Origin: Variovorax sp. OV700
Lineage (GTDB): Bacteria > Pseudomonadota > Gammaproteobacteria > Burkholderiales > Burkholderiaceae_C
DNA length: 64,000 nucleotides
Direction of reading: 5' to 3'
Assembly (NCBI RefSeq): GCF_900099805.1
Contig: NZ_FNDR01000006.1
Span: forward strand, 62,001 to 126,000
Below the pieces are notes generated by a model. That model was not told the origin of the DNA and did not search any database. It saw only the letters and a program-made list of their open reading frames with translations. Positions 9,646 through 19,218 of this stretch are shown in pieces. Numbering within the stretch: position 1 is the stretch's first letter; each line of letters begins with the position of its first letter. The position numbers were made by a program, and so were the translations under genes.

Positions 9646-10023
9646 ATGCTGCTTCCGATTCTTGCCATCTGTATGGGCGCCTCCGTCGGCGCGCTGGCGC
9701 GCTGGGGCCTCGCACTCTGGTTCGGCGCCGGCGGACTCATGCCATGGGGCACGCTGGCCGCCAACCTGATCGGGGGCTACCTGATCGGGGTGGCGATTGC
9801 CGTGTTCCAGCTGCTCCCCAACCTCGATCCGATCTGGCGGCTCGCGCTCGTCACGGGCTTCCTGGGCGGGCTCACGACCTTCTCGAGTTTCTCGGCCGAG
9901 GTCGTGACCATGTTGCTCCAGGGCCGGCCTGGCGTGGCGGCGGTCACTGCCACCGCGCATCTCGGCGGCTCGCTCTTCTTCACCTGGCTGGGCATTCGCA
10001 GCGTGCAGGCGCTGGCCGCCTGA
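9646..10023 (+). CDS. crcB: Fluoride efflux channel CrcB/Fluc
   Basis: This 125-residue protein has four membrane segments and the Fluc signatures GALARWG near the N-terminus and GGLTTFSSFSAEV in the middle, which corresponds to the phenylalanine-lined fluoride pore and the helix break that binds the central sodium. It works as a dual-topology dimer, so one gene is enough. No fluoride riboswitch was recognised upstream; the gene begins 31 bases after dctM. Confidence 0.93.
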   Translation: MLLPILAICMGASVGALARWGLALWFGAGGLMPWGTLAANLIGGYLIGVAIAVFQLLPNLDPIWRLALVTGFLGGLTTFSSFSAEVVTMLLQGRPGVAAVTATAHLGGSLFFTWLGIRSVQALAA

Positions 10024-10097
10024 CACCTCCAAAGGGCGGCTGCAGGGCCTGTCTTAGAAGCGCCTTTTCCAGAGGCTGGTCGATAGAATCGATCGCA

Positions 10098-13040
10098 ATG
10101 CCCCTGGTCTTTCTCGTCGCTCTTCCCTTCATTGCCAGCGTGCTGGCCGCGTTGATGCCGTCGAACGCGCGGAATCGGGAATCGACCCTGGCGGGACTCG
10201 TCGCGCTGGGCTGCGCGTTGCAGGCCGCATGGATCTTTCCGCAGATCGCGCACGGCAACGTGCTGCGCCAGGAGATCGAGTGGCTGCCGGAGCTGGGCCT
10301 CAACCTCGTGTTCCGCATGGACGGCTTTGCATGGCTGTTCTGCATGCTTGTGCTCGGCATCGGCGCGCTGGTGGTGCTGTATGCGCGCTACTACATGTCG
10401 GCCTCTGACCCCGTGCCGCGCTTCTTCTCGTTCTTTCTCGCGTTCATGGGCGCGATGGTGGGCGTGGTGCTCTCGGGCAACCTGATCCAGATGGTGCTGT
10501 TCTGGGAACTCACAAGCCTGTTCTCGTTCCTGCTGATCGGCTACTGGCATCACCGGCGTGACGCGCGGCGCGGCGCGCGCATGGCGCTCACCGTCACCGG
10601 TGCCGGCGGGCTCTGCCTGCTGGCGGGCACGCTGGTGCTGGGCCGCATTGCCGGCAGCTACGACCTCGACGTGGTGCTGGCCTCGGGCGACGCCATTCGC
10701 GCGCATGCGCTGTATCCCGTCGCACTGGTGCTGATATTGCTAGGCGCCTTCACCAAGAGCGCGCAGTTCCCTTTCCACTTCTGGCTGCCGCGCGCCATGG
10801 CGGCACCGACCCCCGTCTCGGCCTACCTGCATTCGGCCACCATGGTGAAGCTCGGCGTGTTCCTGATGGCACGGCTGTGGCCGGTACTCTCGGGAACCGA
10901 GCAATGGTTCTGGCTGGTTGGCGGCGCGGGCGCGATCACGCTGCTGCTTGGCGGCTTTGTGGCCATGTTCCAGCGCGACCTGAAGGCGCTGCTCGCATAC
11001 TCGACGATCTCCCACCTCGGGCTCATCACCCTGCTGCTCGGCCTCAACAGCCCGCTGGCCGCGGTGGCGGCCGTGTTCCACGTCATGAACCACGCGACCT
11101 TCAAGGCATCGCTCTTCATGGCCGCCGGCATCATCGACCACGAGAGCGGCACGCGCGACATCCGCAAACTGAGCGGCCTGCTGCGGCTGATGCCGATCAC
11201 CGGCACGCTGGCCATCATCGCGAGCGCCTCGATGGCCGGCGTGCCGCTGCTCAACGGCTTTCTCTCGAAGGAAATGTTCTTTGCCGAGACGGTGTTCATC
11301 CAGGCGACGCCCTGGGTCAACGTGAGCCTGCCTATCATCGCCACCGTCGCGGGCATCTTCAGCGTGGCGTACTCGGCGCGTTTCGTGTTCGACGTGTTCT
11401 TCGGTCCGCCGTGCGGGCCCGAGGTGCCGAGGCAACCGCACGAGCCGCCGCACTGGATGCGCGTGCCGGTCGAGCTGCTGGTGCTGGTCTGCCTGGTGGT
11501 CGGCGTGGCGCCGGCCTGGTCCATCGGCGCGCTGCTCGCGGCCGCCGCCTTGCCCGTAGTGGGCGGCGTGCTGCCTGAGTACAGCCTGGCCGTATGGCAC
11601 GGCTTCAACCTGCCGCTGGCGATGAGCTTCGTGGCGCTGGCGGGCGGCGTGGTGCTGTACCTGTCGCAGCGGCGCCGCCGCGCGCGCGGCGAGCTCGAAC
11701 GCACGCCGCTGCTGCACCGCTTCGACGGCCAGGCCATCTTCGAGCACCTGCTTGCGCAACTCAGCGAAGCCGGCCGGCGCAGCCGCCGCGTGCTGGGCAC
11801 CCGGCGCTTGCAGGTGCAGTTGCTGCTGCTGATCGCGGTCGCGGGCGTGGGCGCCGCGGTCTCGCTCTGGACCGCACCCGTCACGCGCGGCACCCGCGAA
11901 TTGCTGCCGTTCTCGACGATGTTCGCGATGACCTGGTTCATCGGCGGCGTCTGTGCACTGGCCGCGGCGTGGCAGGCCAAGTTCCATCGGCTTGCCGCGT
12001 TGATGCTCGCCGCGGGCGCGGGCCTGGTGTGCTGCGTGACCTACATCTGGTTCTCGGCGCCCGACCTTGCGCTGACGCAGCTCGTGGTCGAAGCCGTGAC
12101 CACGGTGTTGATCTTGCTGGGCCTGCGCTGGCTGCCGATGCGCAGCAAGGACGCCGTGCAGTCCGCGCGCACCCGGCTGCGCCCCTGGGGCCGGCGCGGG
12201 CGCGACCTGCTGGTGGCCACGGCCGCCGGAAGCGGCATGGCGGCGCTGGCCTGGATGATGATGACGCGCCCGTTTCCGCAAAGCATCTCGCCGTTCTTTC
12301 TCGAGCGCGCACTCACCGAGGGTGGCGGCACCAACGTGGTCAACGTGATGCTGGTCGACTTTCGCGCTTTCGACACCTTCGGCGAAATCACCGTGCTCGG
12401 CGTGGTGGCGCTCACGGTCTATGCGCTGCTGCGACGCTTCCGGCCGGCGCGCGAATCGATGGCGCTGCCGGTGCAGCAACGCGCGCAGGCCGACGATGGA
12501 AGCAGCGACCTGCTGAACCCGCGCCTCGCCAAGGACACGGCCGTGGGCTACCTGATGGTGCCGGCCGTGCTGGTGCGGCTGCTGCTGCCGCTCGCGGTGC
12601 TGGTGTCGGTCTACTTCTTCATGCGCGGGCACAACGCGCCGGGCGGCGGCTTCGTCGCGGGGCTGGTGATGTCGGTGGCGCTGCTGCTGCAGTTCATCGT
12701 CTCGGGCACCGAGTGGGTGGAAGAGCATCTGCGCATCTACCCGCGCCGCTGGATCGCCGTCGGCCTGCTGCTTGCGCTGGCCACCGGAAGCGGCGCGGTA
12801 GTGTTCGGCTATCCGTTCATGACCACGCACACCGCTCACCTGCATCTCCCGGTCCTGGGCGAGCTGCACGTGCCGAGCGCGCTTTTCTTCGACATCGGCG
12901 TGTTCGCGCTGGTGCTCGGCGCCACCATGCTGATCCTCACCGCGCTGGCCCACCAATCCATTCGCAGCCACCGCTGGGCCGACGAGCAGCGCGAAAAGGA
13001 AGCCCTGGCCCAGGCCGAGTCGGTGGAGGGAGTGCACTGA
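10098..13040 (+). CDS. mrpA: Mrp-type Na+/H+ antiporter, fused subunits A and B
   Basis: This 980-residue membrane protein combines two Mrp subunits. The N-terminal part (to about residue 800) is MrpA/PhaA, homologous to complex I NuoL, with VLFWELTSLFSFLLIGYWHH, the proton-path region SAQFPFHFWLPRAMAAPTPV and HVMNHATFKASLFM. The C-terminal part from about residue 811 is the MnhB/MrpB domain (GHNAPGGGFVAGLV). Fusion of A and B is typical of the group 2, six-gene operons of proteobacteria. The complex exchanges Na+ (or K+) for protons and supports pH and salt homeostasis. The ATG at 10098 begins the first membrane helix. Confidence 0.93.
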   Translation: MPLVFLVALPFIASVLAALMPSNARNRESTLAGLVALGCALQAAWIFPQIAHGNVLRQEIEWLPELGLNLVFRMDGFAWLFCMLVLGIGALVVLYARYYMSASDPVPRFFSFFLAFMGAMVGVVLSGNLIQMVLFWELTSLFSFLLIGYWHHRRDARRGARMALTVTGAGGLCLLAGTLVLGRIAGSYDLDVVLASGDAIRAHALYPVALVLILLGAFTKSAQFPFHFWLPRAMAAPTPVSAYLHSATMVKLGVFLMARLWPVLSGTEQWFWLVGGAGAITLLLGGFVAMFQRDLKALLAYSTISHLGLITLLLGLNSPLAAVAAVFHVMNHATFKASLFMAAGIIDHESGTRDIRKLSGLLRLMPITGTLAIIASASMAGVPLLNGFLSKEMFFAETVFIQATPWVNVSLPIIATVAGIFSVAYSARFVFDVFFGPPCGPEVPRQPHEPPHWMRVPVELLVLVCLVVGVAPAWSIGALLAAAALPVVGGVLPEYSLAVWHGFNLPLAMSFVALAGGVVLYLSQRRRRARGELERTPLLHRFDGQAIFEHLLAQLSEAGRRSRRVLGTRRLQVQLLLLIAVAGVGAAVSLWTAPVTRGTRELLPFSTMFAMTWFIGGVCALAAAWQAKFHRLAALMLAAGAGLVCCVTYIWFSAPDLALTQLVVEAVTTVLILLGLRWLPMRSKDAVQSARTRLRPWGRRGRDLLVATAAGSGMAALAWMMMTRPFPQSISPFFLERALTEGGGTNVVNVMLVDFRAFDTFGEITVLGVVALTVYALLRRFRPARESMALPVQQRAQADDGSSDLLNPRLAKDTAVGYLMVPAVLVRLLLPLAVLVSVYFFMRGHNAPGGGFVAGLVMSVALLLQFIVSGTEWVEEHLRIYPRRWIAVGLLLALATGSGAVVFGYPFMTTHTAHLHLPVLGELHVPSALFFDIGVFALVLGATMLILTALAHQSIRSHRWADEQREKEALAQAESVEGVH

Positions 13041-13393
13041 TGGAAATCGTGCTCGCACTCGCCATCGGCGTGCTCACCGGCTCGGGTGTGTACCTGCTGC
13101 TGCGTCCCCGTACCTTCCAGGTGATCATGGGCCTCACGCTCATCTCCTACGCCGTCAATCTGTTCATCTTCAGCATGGGCCGGCTCAAGCTCGACAGCGA
13201 ACCCGTGCTGGTCAAGGGCTTCACCGCCACGCTCGCGAACACCGCCGATCCGATGCCGCAGGCCCTGGTGCTGACAGCCATCGTCATCGGCTTTGCGATG
13301 ACCGCGCTGTTCCTCGTCGTGCTGCTGGCCTCGCGCGGCCTTGCCGGCACCGACCACGTGGACGGCGAAGAGCGGAAGGGGGCGGCGGAGTGA
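13040..13393 (+). CDS. mrpC: Mrp antiporter subunit C
   Basis: This 117-residue protein with three membrane segments is homologous to NuoK. It carries GVYLLLRPRTFQVIMGLTLI and DPMPQALVLTAIVIGFAMTA, the hallmark of the MrpC/MnhC family. Its ATG overlaps the last base of the mrpAB stop, and its own stop overlaps the mrpD start. Confidence 0.93.
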   Translation: MEIVLALAIGVLTGSGVYLLLRPRTFQVIMGLTLISYAVNLFIFSMGRLKLDSEPVLVKGFTATLANTADPMPQALVLTAIVIGFAMTALFLVVLLASRGLAGTDHVDGEERKGAAE

Positions 13394-15093
13394 CGGCGCT
13401 CATCCAACTTCTCGACCGGTTGCTCGAATTCAGCATGCCGCATCTCGTGGCGGTGCCGATCCTCGTGCCGCTGCTCACGGCCGCACTGATGCTCCTGCTC
13501 GGTGAAAGGCGCCGCCGCACCAAGTCGGCCCTGAGCGTGGTCTCGGGGCTGATGGGCCTGCTGGCGGCGCTGGCGCTGTTGCGCTGGGTGAATGCCCCCG
13601 GCACCGGCGACGGACCCGGTTCGATCGGCGTCTACCTGCCCGGCAACTGGCAAGCGCCCTTCGGCATCGTGCTGGTGGCCGACCGGCTGTCGACCATGAT
13701 GGTGGCGCTCACTGGCGTCGTCGCCTTCGCGGCCTCGATCTATTCCACCTCGCGATGGGACCGTGCCGGCGTGCATTTCCATCCGCTCTTGCAGCTGCAA
13801 CTCATGGGCCTGAACGGCGCCTTCCTGACGGGCGATCTGTTCAACCTGTTCGTCTTCTTCGAGGTGATGCTCGCCGCGTCCTATGGACTGTTGCTGCACG
13901 GTTCGGGGCGGCTGCGCGTGCAGGCCGGGCTGCACTACATCGCCATCAACCTGGCCGCCTCGTCTCTCTTCCTGATTGGCGCGGCCCTGCTCTATGGCGT
14001 GACCGGCACACTCAACATGGCTGACCTTGGCATGCGCATCGCCGAGCTCGCGCCGGCCGATCGTGGCCTCGTGCATGCCGCCGCCGCCATTCTCGCGACG
14101 GCCTTCTTCGCCAAGGCCGGCGCGTGGCCGCTCAACTTCTGGCTGGTGCCGGCGTACAGCGCGGCGGTGTCGCCCGTGGGCGCCGTCTTCGCGCTGCTGA
14201 CCAAGCTCGGCATCTATACGCTGCTGCGACTGTGGACCCTGTTCTTCGCGCCCGATGCGGGCGCCTCGACCGCCTTCGGTCAATCGGTACTCATCGCGAT
14301 CGGCCTGGCCACGCTGTTCGCCGGGGCCCTCGGCATCGTGGGCACGCAGCGGCTCTCCAACCTTGCAGGCTTCAGCGTGCTGGTGTCGGCCGGCACGCTC
14401 ATCGCGGCCATCGGCCTCGGGGAACCGGCCGTGTGGGCGGGCGCGCTTTATTACCTGCTGAGTTCCACGCTCGCGGTCAGCGCCTTCTTCCTCTTGATCG
14501 ACATGATCGAGCGCTGGCGCAACGCCGGCCTGAGCGTCGCGCCGCATGAGCAGGCAGGCAATGCGCCGTTCCTGGCGGAAGACCTGCGCGTGCTCGACGA
14601 CGTGAATCTCGACGACGAAGCGCAGGCGCTCTACGGCCGCGCCATTCCCGCGGGCGTGGCGTTCCTGGGCCTGAGCTTCATCGGCTGCACCCTACTGCTC
14701 GCGGGCCTGCCGCCGCTCTCGGGCTTCGTGGGCAAGTTCGCGATGCTGTCGGGTGCCTTCGTGACCAGCGGTACCTCCACGGCCGCATGGATCTTCCTGG
14801 CGCTGTTGATCGCCTCGGGCTTCCTGGCGCTGATTGCGCTGAGCCGCACCGGCATGCGCCATTTCTGGACCCAGCCGCACCCCACCATGCCCGCCCTGCC
14901 CGCGCTCGAGGTGCTGCCCGTGGCGGGGCTGCTCGCGGCTTGCGTGGCATTGACGGTGTGGGCCGGCCCCGTCATGCGCCACGCGCTCATCACCGCCGAA
15001 GGGCTGCACGCGCCCGCGGCGTATCGCAATGCGGTGATGAATGCGCGGCAGGTTCCCAATCCGGTGGCTCCGGCGAAAGGCCCTGCCCCATGA
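13390..15093 (+). CDS. mrpD: Mrp antiporter subunit D
   Basis: This 567-residue, NuoM/N-like antiporter subunit contains the proton-path segment TAFFAKAGAWPLNFWLVPAY and the preceding FNLFVFFEVMLAASYGLLL helix. It starts with GTG at 13390, overlapping the mrpC stop by four bases, and overlaps mrpE by four bases. A hydrophilic insertion near residues 375-415 (HEQAGNAPFLAEDL onward) makes it somewhat longer than the common MrpD of about 500 residues. Confidence 0.93.
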   Translation: MTALIQLLDRLLEFSMPHLVAVPILVPLLTAALMLLLGERRRRTKSALSVVSGLMGLLAALALLRWVNAPGTGDGPGSIGVYLPGNWQAPFGIVLVADRLSTMMVALTGVVAFAASIYSTSRWDRAGVHFHPLLQLQLMGLNGAFLTGDLFNLFVFFEVMLAASYGLLLHGSGRLRVQAGLHYIAINLAASSLFLIGAALLYGVTGTLNMADLGMRIAELAPADRGLVHAAAAILATAFFAKAGAWPLNFWLVPAYSAAVSPVGAVFALLTKLGIYTLLRLWTLFFAPDAGASTAFGQSVLIAIGLATLFAGALGIVGTQRLSNLAGFSVLVSAGTLIAAIGLGEPAVWAGALYYLLSSTLAVSAFFLLIDMIERWRNAGLSVAPHEQAGNAPFLAEDLRVLDDVNLDDEAQALYGRAIPAGVAFLGLSFIGCTLLLAGLPPLSGFVGKFAMLSGAFVTSGTSTAAWIFLALLIASGFLALIALSRTGMRHFWTQPHPTMPALPALEVLPVAGLLAACVALTVWAGPVMRHALITAEGLHAPAAYRNAVMNARQVPNPVAPAKGPAP

Positions 15094-15581
15094 AGCGCTG
15101 GATTCCTTCGCCGCCGCTGTCGATCGCGCTGTTCGCCGTGTGGCTCCTGCTCAACCAGTCGCTGGAGGCCGCCACGTTGGCATCCGCGCTGGTGCTGGCC
15201 ATTGCGGTTCCGCTGCTTACCGAGGGCCTGCGGCCCGCCACCGTTCGCATGCGCAAGCCCTGGGTTGCGCTGCGGCTCGCGGGTCGGGCCTCGGCCGACA
15301 TGCTGCATTCCGCGCTCTTCGTGGCGCGCCGGCTGCTCACGCGCCGCACCTCGCGCATCGCATCGAAGTTCGTGAACGTGCCGCTCGAGTTGCGCGACCC
15401 GAACGGGCTCGCGGTGCTGGCCATGATCATGTGCCTCACGCCCGGCACCGCCTGGGGCGAAATCTCGTTCGACAGCAGTACGCTGCTGATCCATGTGTTC
15501 GACGTCGAAGACGAAGCCGCTTTCATCGCCACGATCAAAGAGCGCTACGAGCACCCCTTGATGGAGATCTTCGAATCATGA
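15090..15581 (+). CDS. mrpE: Mrp antiporter subunit E
   Basis: This 163-residue protein has an N-terminal pair of membrane helices followed by a cytoplasmic domain containing LAVLAMIMCLTPGTAWGE, the conserved MrpE/MnhE motif. The ATG at 15090 overlaps the mrpD stop. MrpE is needed for assembly or full activity of the complex in other bacteria. Confidence 0.92.
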   Translation: MKRWIPSPPLSIALFAVWLLLNQSLEAATLASALVLAIAVPLLTEGLRPATVRMRKPWVALRLAGRASADMLHSALFVARRLLTRRTSRIASKFVNVPLELRDPNGLAVLAMIMCLTPGTAWGEISFDSSTLLIHVFDVEDEAAFIATIKERYEHPLMEIFES

Positions 15582-15856
15582 CGCCTGTGCTCTTCTGGGC
15601 CTTGAAACTCGCGCTGCTGCTGCTGGCCGTGGCCATGCTCTGCGCGCTCGCCCGCCTGCTGATCGGCCCGAGCGCGCAAGACCGCGTGATGGCGCTGGAC
15701 TGCCTCTACATCAACGGCATGCTGATGATGCTTGTGCTCGGCATCGTCTATGCAAGCAACGTGTACTTCGAAGCGGCCATGCTCACGGCGCTGTTCGGCT
15801 TCGTCGGGTCGACGGCCATGGCGAAGTTTCTCTTGCGTGGGGAGGTGATTGAATGA
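15578..15856 (+). CDS. mrpF: Mrp antiporter subunit F
   Basis: This 92-residue, three-helix membrane protein has the family motif RLLIGPSAQDRVMALDCL. It overlaps mrpE and mrpG by four bases on each side. MrpF has been linked to cholate and sodium efflux in other bacteria. Confidence 0.92.
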   Translation: MTPVLFWALKLALLLLAVAMLCALARLLIGPSAQDRVMALDCLYINGMLMMLVLGIVYASNVYFEAAMLTALFGFVGSTAMAKFLLRGEVIE

Positions 15857-16212
15857 GCGATTTCATCGTGGGGCCGCTGCCCCTGTGGGCAGAAGTCGTC
15901 ACCGCCGTGTTCGCCGTTCTGGGCGCGGCCTTTGCGGCCATCGGCTCCTTCGGTCTCGTGCGCCTGCCCACCTTCTTCCGCCGCATCCATGCGCCAACGC
16001 TCGGTGCCACGGCGGGCGTGTGGTGCATGACTATTGCCACCATCGTCTATTTCTCGGTGCAGGGTTACAGCCTGTTTCTGCATGCCGTGCTGATCGTTCT
16101 CTTCATTGCGCTCACCGCGCCCATCACCACCATCTTCCTGATGCGCGCCGCACTCTTTCGCGAACGGCAAAAAGGCGGCGACGTGCCGCCGGCGGCAAAG
16201 TCGGCCGACTGA
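15853..16212 (+). CDS. mrpG: Mrp antiporter subunit G
   Basis: This 119-residue protein has three membrane segments and the PhaG/MnhG motif GLVRLPTFFRRIHAPTLG, followed by ITTIFLMRAA. It is the last gene of the operon and converges with the coxF/xdhC-like gene, with only 31 bases between the two stops. Confidence 0.92.
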   Translation: MSDFIVGPLPLWAEVVTAVFAVLGAAFAAIGSFGLVRLPTFFRRIHAPTLGATAGVWCMTIATIVYFSVQGYSLFLHAVLIVLFIALTAPITTIFLMRAALFRERQKGGDVPPAAKSAD

Positions 16213-16243
16213 CCTGACTGACACGGCCGGGCGGGCGATTCAT

Positions 16244-17275
16244 TCAGCTCATGGCGAGCTGCTGCATGCCCTTGGCGCGCGCCACTTCCATTTCGCGCGG
16301 CAGCGTCACCGCGTTCTTCACCGCAAGAATCTCGGCCATCACGCTCACCGCGATTTCCGGCGGCGTCTTGCTGCCGATGTAGATGCCGATGGGTCCACGC
16401 AAACGCGCGAGCGATTCGGCGGTCTGATCGAAGTGCTCGATCATGCGGTCGCGCCGCGCCTCTGCATTGCGGCGCGAGCCGATGGCGCCCACGTAAAAGG
16501 CCTCGCTCTGCAAGGCTTCGAGCAGCGCCAGGTCGTCGAGCTTGGGATCGTGCGTGAGCGCGACCACGCAACTGCGCCGGTCGGGCTTGAAGGCCAGCAC
16601 CGCGTCGTCGGGCATCTCGGTGGTGATCTCCACGCCCGGCAGGGACCACGCGGTGCGGTACTCGGCGCGCGGATCGCACAGCGTCACGGCAAAGCCGCTG
16701 AACTTGGCCATCGTCGCGAGGTATTCGGCCAGTTGCCCCGCGCCGATCAGCAGCATGCGGTACTCGGGGCCGAAGGTGTTGGTGAGCTCGGTGTCGTTCA
16801 CCTTGAGCGCGTCGGGCGCGGTTGCCTCGGCCAGCCGCGCGGCGCCGGTCGCGAGCGTGACGGTGCGCTGCATGAGCTTGCCTTGCTCGAGCTCGGCCAC
16901 CAGCGTGTCGAGCGAGGCCGCATCGGGGTCGTATTCGAGCAACAGCTCCAGCGTGCCGCCGCAGGGGAGCCCGAAACGATGCGCCTCGTCGGCCGTAATG
17001 CCGTATTTCACCAGCGCGGGCGGCGCGCCCGGCGGCACCTCTTCGCCCTGACCGTTGTTCGCGTGGGCGTGGCTGTAGCGGGCGATCAGGTCGTCCTCGA
17101 TGCAGCCGCCGGAGACCGAGCCCACCACCGCACCGTCGTCCGCCAGCGCCATGATCGAGCCGACCGGCCGCGGCGACGAGCCCCAGGTGCGCACCACCGT
17201 GGTCAGCAGCGCGCGCTTGCCGGCCTGCCGCCAGTCGCGCAGCGTGCGCAGCACCATGACGTCGAGATTTTCCAT
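16244..17275 (-). CDS. coxF: XdhC/CoxF-family molybdenum-cofactor insertion protein
   Basis: This 343-residue protein has an N-terminal XdhC/CoxI domain (TTVVRTWGSSPRPVGSIMA, GSVSGGCIEDDL) and a C-terminal Rossmann domain (MLLIGAGQLAEYLATMAKF, GAIGSRRNAEARRD). XdhC-type chaperones bind sulfurated molybdenum cofactor and insert it into xanthine-dehydrogenase-family enzymes. It is the last gene of the cox cluster, 16 bases after coxG. The ATG at 17275 (MENLDVMVLR) is preferred to the ATG 48 bases upstream because the family N-terminus aligns there. Confidence 0.9.
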   Translation of the reverse strand: MENLDVMVLRTLRDWRQAGKRALLTTVVRTWGSSPRPVGSIMALADDGAVVGSVSGGCIEDDLIARYSHAHANNGQGEEVPPGAPPALVKYGITADEAHRFGLPCGGTLELLLEYDPDAASLDTLVAELEQGKLMQRTVTLATGAARLAEATAPDALKVNDTELTNTFGPEYRMLLIGAGQLAEYLATMAKFSGFAVTLCDPRAEYRTAWSLPGVEITTEMPDDAVLAFKPDRRSCVVALTHDPKLDDLALLEALQSEAFYVGAIGSRRNAEARRDRMIEHFDQTAESLARLRGPIGIYIGSKTPPEIAVSVMAEILAVKNAVTLPREMEVARAKGMQQLAMS

Positions 17276-17291
17276 GGCGTTGTCCGTGTCC

Positions 17292-17945
17292 TCAGCTCGC
17301 GTCGTCCGATGCGGCGGACGCATCCTTGTCGTCCTTCTTGCCGAGGCCGATCTTCTTCATGAAGCCGGACATGACGCCCGCCTTCTCCGCAGGCGCCTCC
17401 GCCGTTTCTTCGGCGGCGACCGGCGGCGGGCCGTAGCGGCTTTGCATTTCAGCTTCGAAGCGCTTGAAGAAATCGTCGGCGGTCGACTTGGCGGCGCCGT
17501 CGATGAGGCGTTGGCCCAGTTGGGCGATCTTGCCGCCGACCTGCGCCTGCACGGTGTAGTCGAGTTCGCAGCCGGCCGGCGAAGGCGCGGCTCCCCCGGA
17601 AGCGCCTTCCGCCCCATCGATGGCCGGCGGCACGGCCGCGGCACCGTCCAGCGGCCTGAGCGTCACGCTGGACGAGCCCTTGGCAAACCCCGCCACACCG
17701 CCCTGCCCCTCGAAGGTGAGCTTGTAGCCGTCGGGCGCGACGATGTCCGACAGCGCCACCTTGCCGTTGAACTTGGCCGACACCGGGCCGATCTTGACCG
17801 CCAGCGCCACGCTGTACTGGTTATCGCCCGTGAGCTCGAACTTGTCGCAGCCGGGGATGCACTTCTTGAGCGTCTCGGGATCGTTGAGCGCTTCCCACGC
17901 CTGTTGTTGCGTGATGCCGAGGCGGCGGTTTCCGAGCATTTCCAT
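17292..17945 (-). CDS. coxG: CoxG-like SRPBCC-domain protein
   Basis: This 217-residue protein begins with an SRPBCC (START-like) domain to about residue 150. MLGNRRLGITQQQAWEAL and DPETLKKCIPGCDKFE are the CoxG/DUF1857 family signature. A variable Pro/Ala-rich linker and a short basic C-terminal segment (GFMKKIGLGKKDD) follow. In Oligotropha CoxG has been proposed to recruit CO dehydrogenase to the inner face of the membrane. It lies between coxE and the XdhC gene. Confidence 0.88.
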   Translation of the reverse strand: MEMLGNRRLGITQQQAWEALNDPETLKKCIPGCDKFELTGDNQYSVALAVKIGPVSAKFNGKVALSDIVAPDGYKLTFEGQGGVAGFAKGSSSVTLRPLDGAAAVPPAIDGAEGASGGAAPSPAGCELDYTVQAQVGGKIAQLGQRLIDGAAKSTADDFFKRFEAEMQSRYGPPPVAAEETAEAPAEKAGVMSGFMKKIGLGKKDDKDASAASDDAS

Positions 17946-17978
17946 GATGGAGTTTCCTTTTGTCTTTTCTGTGAGCCG

Positions 17979-19193
17979 CTAGCGGCCGGACCGCATGAGT
18001 GCGGCGAGGCTGGCGGCCAGCTGTTCGAGGGCACTGAGATTGTGGACCGCCAGCATCGCGTCTGCATGGCGGTGCAGCACGCTGGCCCCACGCGCCAAAG
18101 GGGCGTAGCCCTCGAAGCGCAGCAGCGGGTTGAGCCACAGCAGGCGGCGCGAATGGCGCTTGAGCCAGAGCAGCTCGTTTTCGAGTAGCGCGGGCTCACC
18201 GGTGTCCAGCCCGTCGCTGATCACCAACACCAGCGTGCGGCGGCCCGTCAGGCGGCGGGCATGGGCGCGGCGGAGTTCGGCCAGCGAACTGCCGAGCCGC
18301 GTGCCGCCTGCGAAATCGTCGATCGCGAGGCTGGCGGCGCCCAGCATGGCGTCGGTGTCGGCCAACCTGAAAGCGGGCGTCAGGTCGGTCAACCGAGTGC
18401 CGAACGCGAACACGTCTCGCCGGCCGGCCCGCCGGGTGGACGCATGCAGAAACGCCAGCAGCAGCCGTGCATAGCGCTCCATCGAGCCCGACACGTCGAT
18501 CAGCACCAACAGCGGCAGCGGCTGCTCGCGGCGGCTCAGCTTCGGCAGGCGCAGGATCTCGCCGCCCGTGCGCGCCGCCTCGTGCAGCACGCCGGGCCAA
18601 TGCATGCGCGCATGCTGCTGCCCTGCATCGCTCGCCACGCGCAGCCTGCGTGAGGGCAGTGAAGGAATGGGCAAGGTCACGTCGCGCGCCAGCCGTTCGA
18701 CCAGGCGGTACTCGGACGCACCGAGCGCGTTGAAGTCCGCATGCTGGAGGCGATGGCGGTCGCTCGACGTCATGGCGGCGTCGAACTCGACCTCCTTGTC
18801 GGGCTTGGCCGGCGCAGCCGGCTTCGCTGGATCGCGTGGCGCGGTGAGCGCTTCCCGCACGCGAGGGCGACGCTTGGAGGGCTCGGCCTTGCCTTCGGCG
18901 CTTGGCAGCATCTGCGCGAGCAGCTTGTTGGCCAGTTCAGGGTCGCGAAACCACGCATCGAAGAGTTCGCGGAACACCATGCGGTCCTGCTCGCGGCTCA
19001 CCATGACGGCTTCCATCGCGGCACTCAGATCGAGGCGGCTCTCCACACCCACCAGCGTGGCCGCTTCGGCAGCGAGCGCGATGCGCATGGCATCGGTGCG
19101 CACGCCCGCGCGGCGCAGCGCGCGGCCAAAGGCAGTGATGTTGCCGGCCAGCTTGCCGCTGCGTACGTCGCCGAGTTGCTGGATGCCGGTCAT
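17979..19193 (-). CDS. coxE: CoxE-like von Willebrand factor A domain protein
   Basis: This 404-residue protein has a helical N-terminal region, a Pro/Lys-rich linker (about 110-140) and a C-terminal VWA domain with an intact MIDAS motif DVSGS at 233-237. CoxE partners with the MoxR-type ATPase CoxD in assembling the bimetallic active site of Mo-Cu CO dehydrogenase. The same pair also accompanies form II enzymes that have no copper site. The gene starts 25 bases after coxD. Confidence 0.9.
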   Translation of the reverse strand: MTGIQQLGDVRSGKLAGNITAFGRALRRAGVRTDAMRIALAAEAATLVGVESRLDLSAAMEAVMVSREQDRMVFRELFDAWFRDPELANKLLAQMLPSAEGKAEPSKRRPRVREALTAPRDPAKPAAPAKPDKEVEFDAAMTSSDRHRLQHADFNALGASEYRLVERLARDVTLPIPSLPSRRLRVASDAGQQHARMHWPGVLHEAARTGGEILRLPKLSRREQPLPLLVLIDVSGSMERYARLLLAFLHASTRRAGRRDVFAFGTRLTDLTPAFRLADTDAMLGAASLAIDDFAGGTRLGSSLAELRRAHARRLTGRRTLVLVISDGLDTGEPALLENELLWLKRHSRRLLWLNPLLRFEGYAPLARGASVLHRHADAMLAVHNLSALEQLAASLAALMRSGR

Positions 19194-19218
19194 GGGCGGC
19201 CGCTACCTTCGGCCACGC

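Noticed and set aside
10740..13058. Minus-strand open frame opposite mrpA
   Set aside because: Its His/Arg/Gln-rich composition is typical of an antisense shadow of a leucine-rich membrane protein.
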